DNA of 64,000 nucleotides, taken from Hoplostethus atlanticus (lineage: Eukaryota > Chordata > Actinopteri > Trachichthyiformes > Trachichthyidae). Where the stretch lies: NCBI GenBank assembly GCA_034670405.1, contig JAXDDX010000024.1, forward strand, positions 496,001 through 560,000. Direction: 5' to 3'. Shown in pieces: positions 33,612 to 64,000 of the stretch. A program made the translations under genes and the position numbers. The number at the start of each line of letters is the position of its first letter. The stretch's first letter is position 1. The notes below the pieces were generated by a model. The model saw only the letters and a list, made by a program, of their open reading frames with translations. It did no database searches and was not told the origin of the DNA.

Positions 33612-34853
33612 TCTGGTAAATAAAACCCTCGGGGGATCGCTGTTATACCCTGGAGGGGATTCATTTCAATCCTTGACCCGCTACAAGTGTCCTCTGCCGG
33701 GGGGGTTAGGATACCTGGTGCATGGTGGCTTGGTTGGGTGGCTCAGTGACAGGAGTTGTTGTTGATTCAGTCCGGATGGTTGCCTTGGCACGCGATTTCA
33801 ATATGTTCCCATAGAAAGCAAGACACGCCAGAAACACAGTGTGTCCCAATCCCAACTTTAAATCTAGACTCTGGTCAGTTCATAACTGATTTAGCTAATG
33901 ATAAAAGGGGCAACTGGCCAGAGACTTCCTTTGCGTAAGGTCTAGAGCCAGATCATCTGCAGAGTCTGGAAATATGGCTTCGAACATCTTTGTTTGTAGG
34001 CTAGTGATGCTAGGGCCCTAAAATCCCTGCATGCCTCCACCATCCCAGGCCACTGTTACGCCCCACTGCCATCAACCCATAAACCAAATGGGTCAATAAT
34101 GGATGAGCCTCTCCTCGACTGTACCGTTGCCGGGCTGTGGGGAGGCCCAGGAGTGAGTGCTCTTACAAGCAATCACGGTTTCATTATTCATATAGGTTCC
34201 ATGAAGAGGTGGATCTTTACTTTACTCTACTTTCTCACTGGACTTGTAAACAGCCAAGTTGGCTACCATACCACTTTCACTTCAATCACTCCACCTCCTT
34301 CTCCTCTTCCCCCCCCCTAGTCTGTTTGATCTCTCTTTCTTTCTTCTCACCTTATAACCTTCTTCTTTCCCTGTTTTCTCTGAGACTCCTCTCCCAACCC
34401 ATTTTCTATCCTGATATCTATGCCTTTCTTTATGTGCGCTCCACTTAAGGACTGTGAGGGTTTCCTAGGAACCAAAAAGCTGGCAATGTTTAGCAGGCAG
34501 TGTGGTACTGGTAAAGGGCTGAGGGCTTGGGGGGGGTTGAGACTGAGACTAAAGACTATGCTTTGGCTGTTGCAATGGGCTGGGACTAAAGCCATGGCTG
34601 GGACTGAGGTTTGGTCTTGGCTACTGGCCAGATCAGTGATCAAGAGATAAATGATGATGGTTACACAGGAATAGGTCAATAGACTGAGAGTCATTCCATT
34701 TCAGAGGCCATCACTGGGAATAAATTGTCTGTGGTCATGCTGACGTTAGGAACGTTCCCCTTCTTAATGCGATCCTGTTAATGAACACCCAGTTCCAAAC
34801 TCCACCCTGGGAACAGTGCACCAGTCATCTGATGGAGTTGCTGATGGGTGAAA

Positions 34854-34860
<7 letters not shown>

Positions 34861-34908
<48 letters not shown>
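34861..34908 (+). repeat. (GT)n microsatellite, (CA)n in the dgkg 3' UTR
   Basis: 48 bases of GT on the plus strand, so CA in the dgkg transcript, almost abutting the stop codon. Confidence 0.95.
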
Positions 34909-34911
<3 letters not shown>

Positions 34912-34917
34912 TTCCTC

Positions 34918-64000
<29,083 letters not shown>

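Overview
This window is vertebrate nuclear DNA, almost certainly from a ray-finned (teleost) fish. The signs are split genes with GT-AG introns, very long (AC)n/(GT)n and (GATA)n microsatellites, short inverted-repeat transposons and fish-type non-LTR retrotransposon tails. I see no bacterial, phage or CRISPR features. All three recognisable genes lie on the minus strand, so transcription runs right to left: dgkg, then etv5, then an rbm44-like gene.

Positions 1-8.5 kb hold an RBM44-like RNA-binding protein gene. I can follow about 20 small exons from a probable promoter near 8.5 kb to the stop codon at 1095. From about 5.2 kb to the end the reading phases agree at nearly every junction. This part holds a coiled coil, a Cys-rich conserved segment, an RRM and a C-terminal helical module. 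The N-terminal exons (6.4-8.3 kb) encode an unfamiliar module with a Cys-x2-Cys cluster, and two of their junctions do not resolve.

Positions 8.5-13.3 kb are intergenic, with two fold-back elements and an AT-rich block. Positions 13.3-26.7 kb hold etv5, a PEA3-subfamily ETS transcription factor: a long 3' UTR, 12 coding exons from the ATG at 24495 to the stop at 15135, a probable non-coding first exon and a CCAAT-rich promoter near 26.6 kb. The predicted protein is about 538 residues. One exon (20357-20660) is a base out of frame at a poly-C run and ends in a GC splice donor.

Positions 26.7-33.3 kb are intergenic. From about 33.3 kb to the right edge is the 3' end of a type I diacylglycerol kinase, best called dgkg: six exons of the accessory part of the kinase domain with very large introns. 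The catalytic core, C1 domains, EF hands and promoter lie beyond the right edge. The dgkg-etv5 head-to-tail order matches human 3q27, whereas human RBM44 is on chromosome 2.

Functionally, Etv5 is a nuclear effector of FGF/ERK signalling, Dgkg converts diacylglycerol to phosphatidic acid, and Rbm44 is a germ-cell RNA-binding protein. They are neighbours, not a pathway. I found no wholly new system. The points most worth a second look are the N-terminal module of the rbm44-like gene, the etv5 frame break and GC donor, the nested transposon at 58.2-58.7 kb, and the CA/UG repeats placed close to dgkg splice sites and its stop codon.
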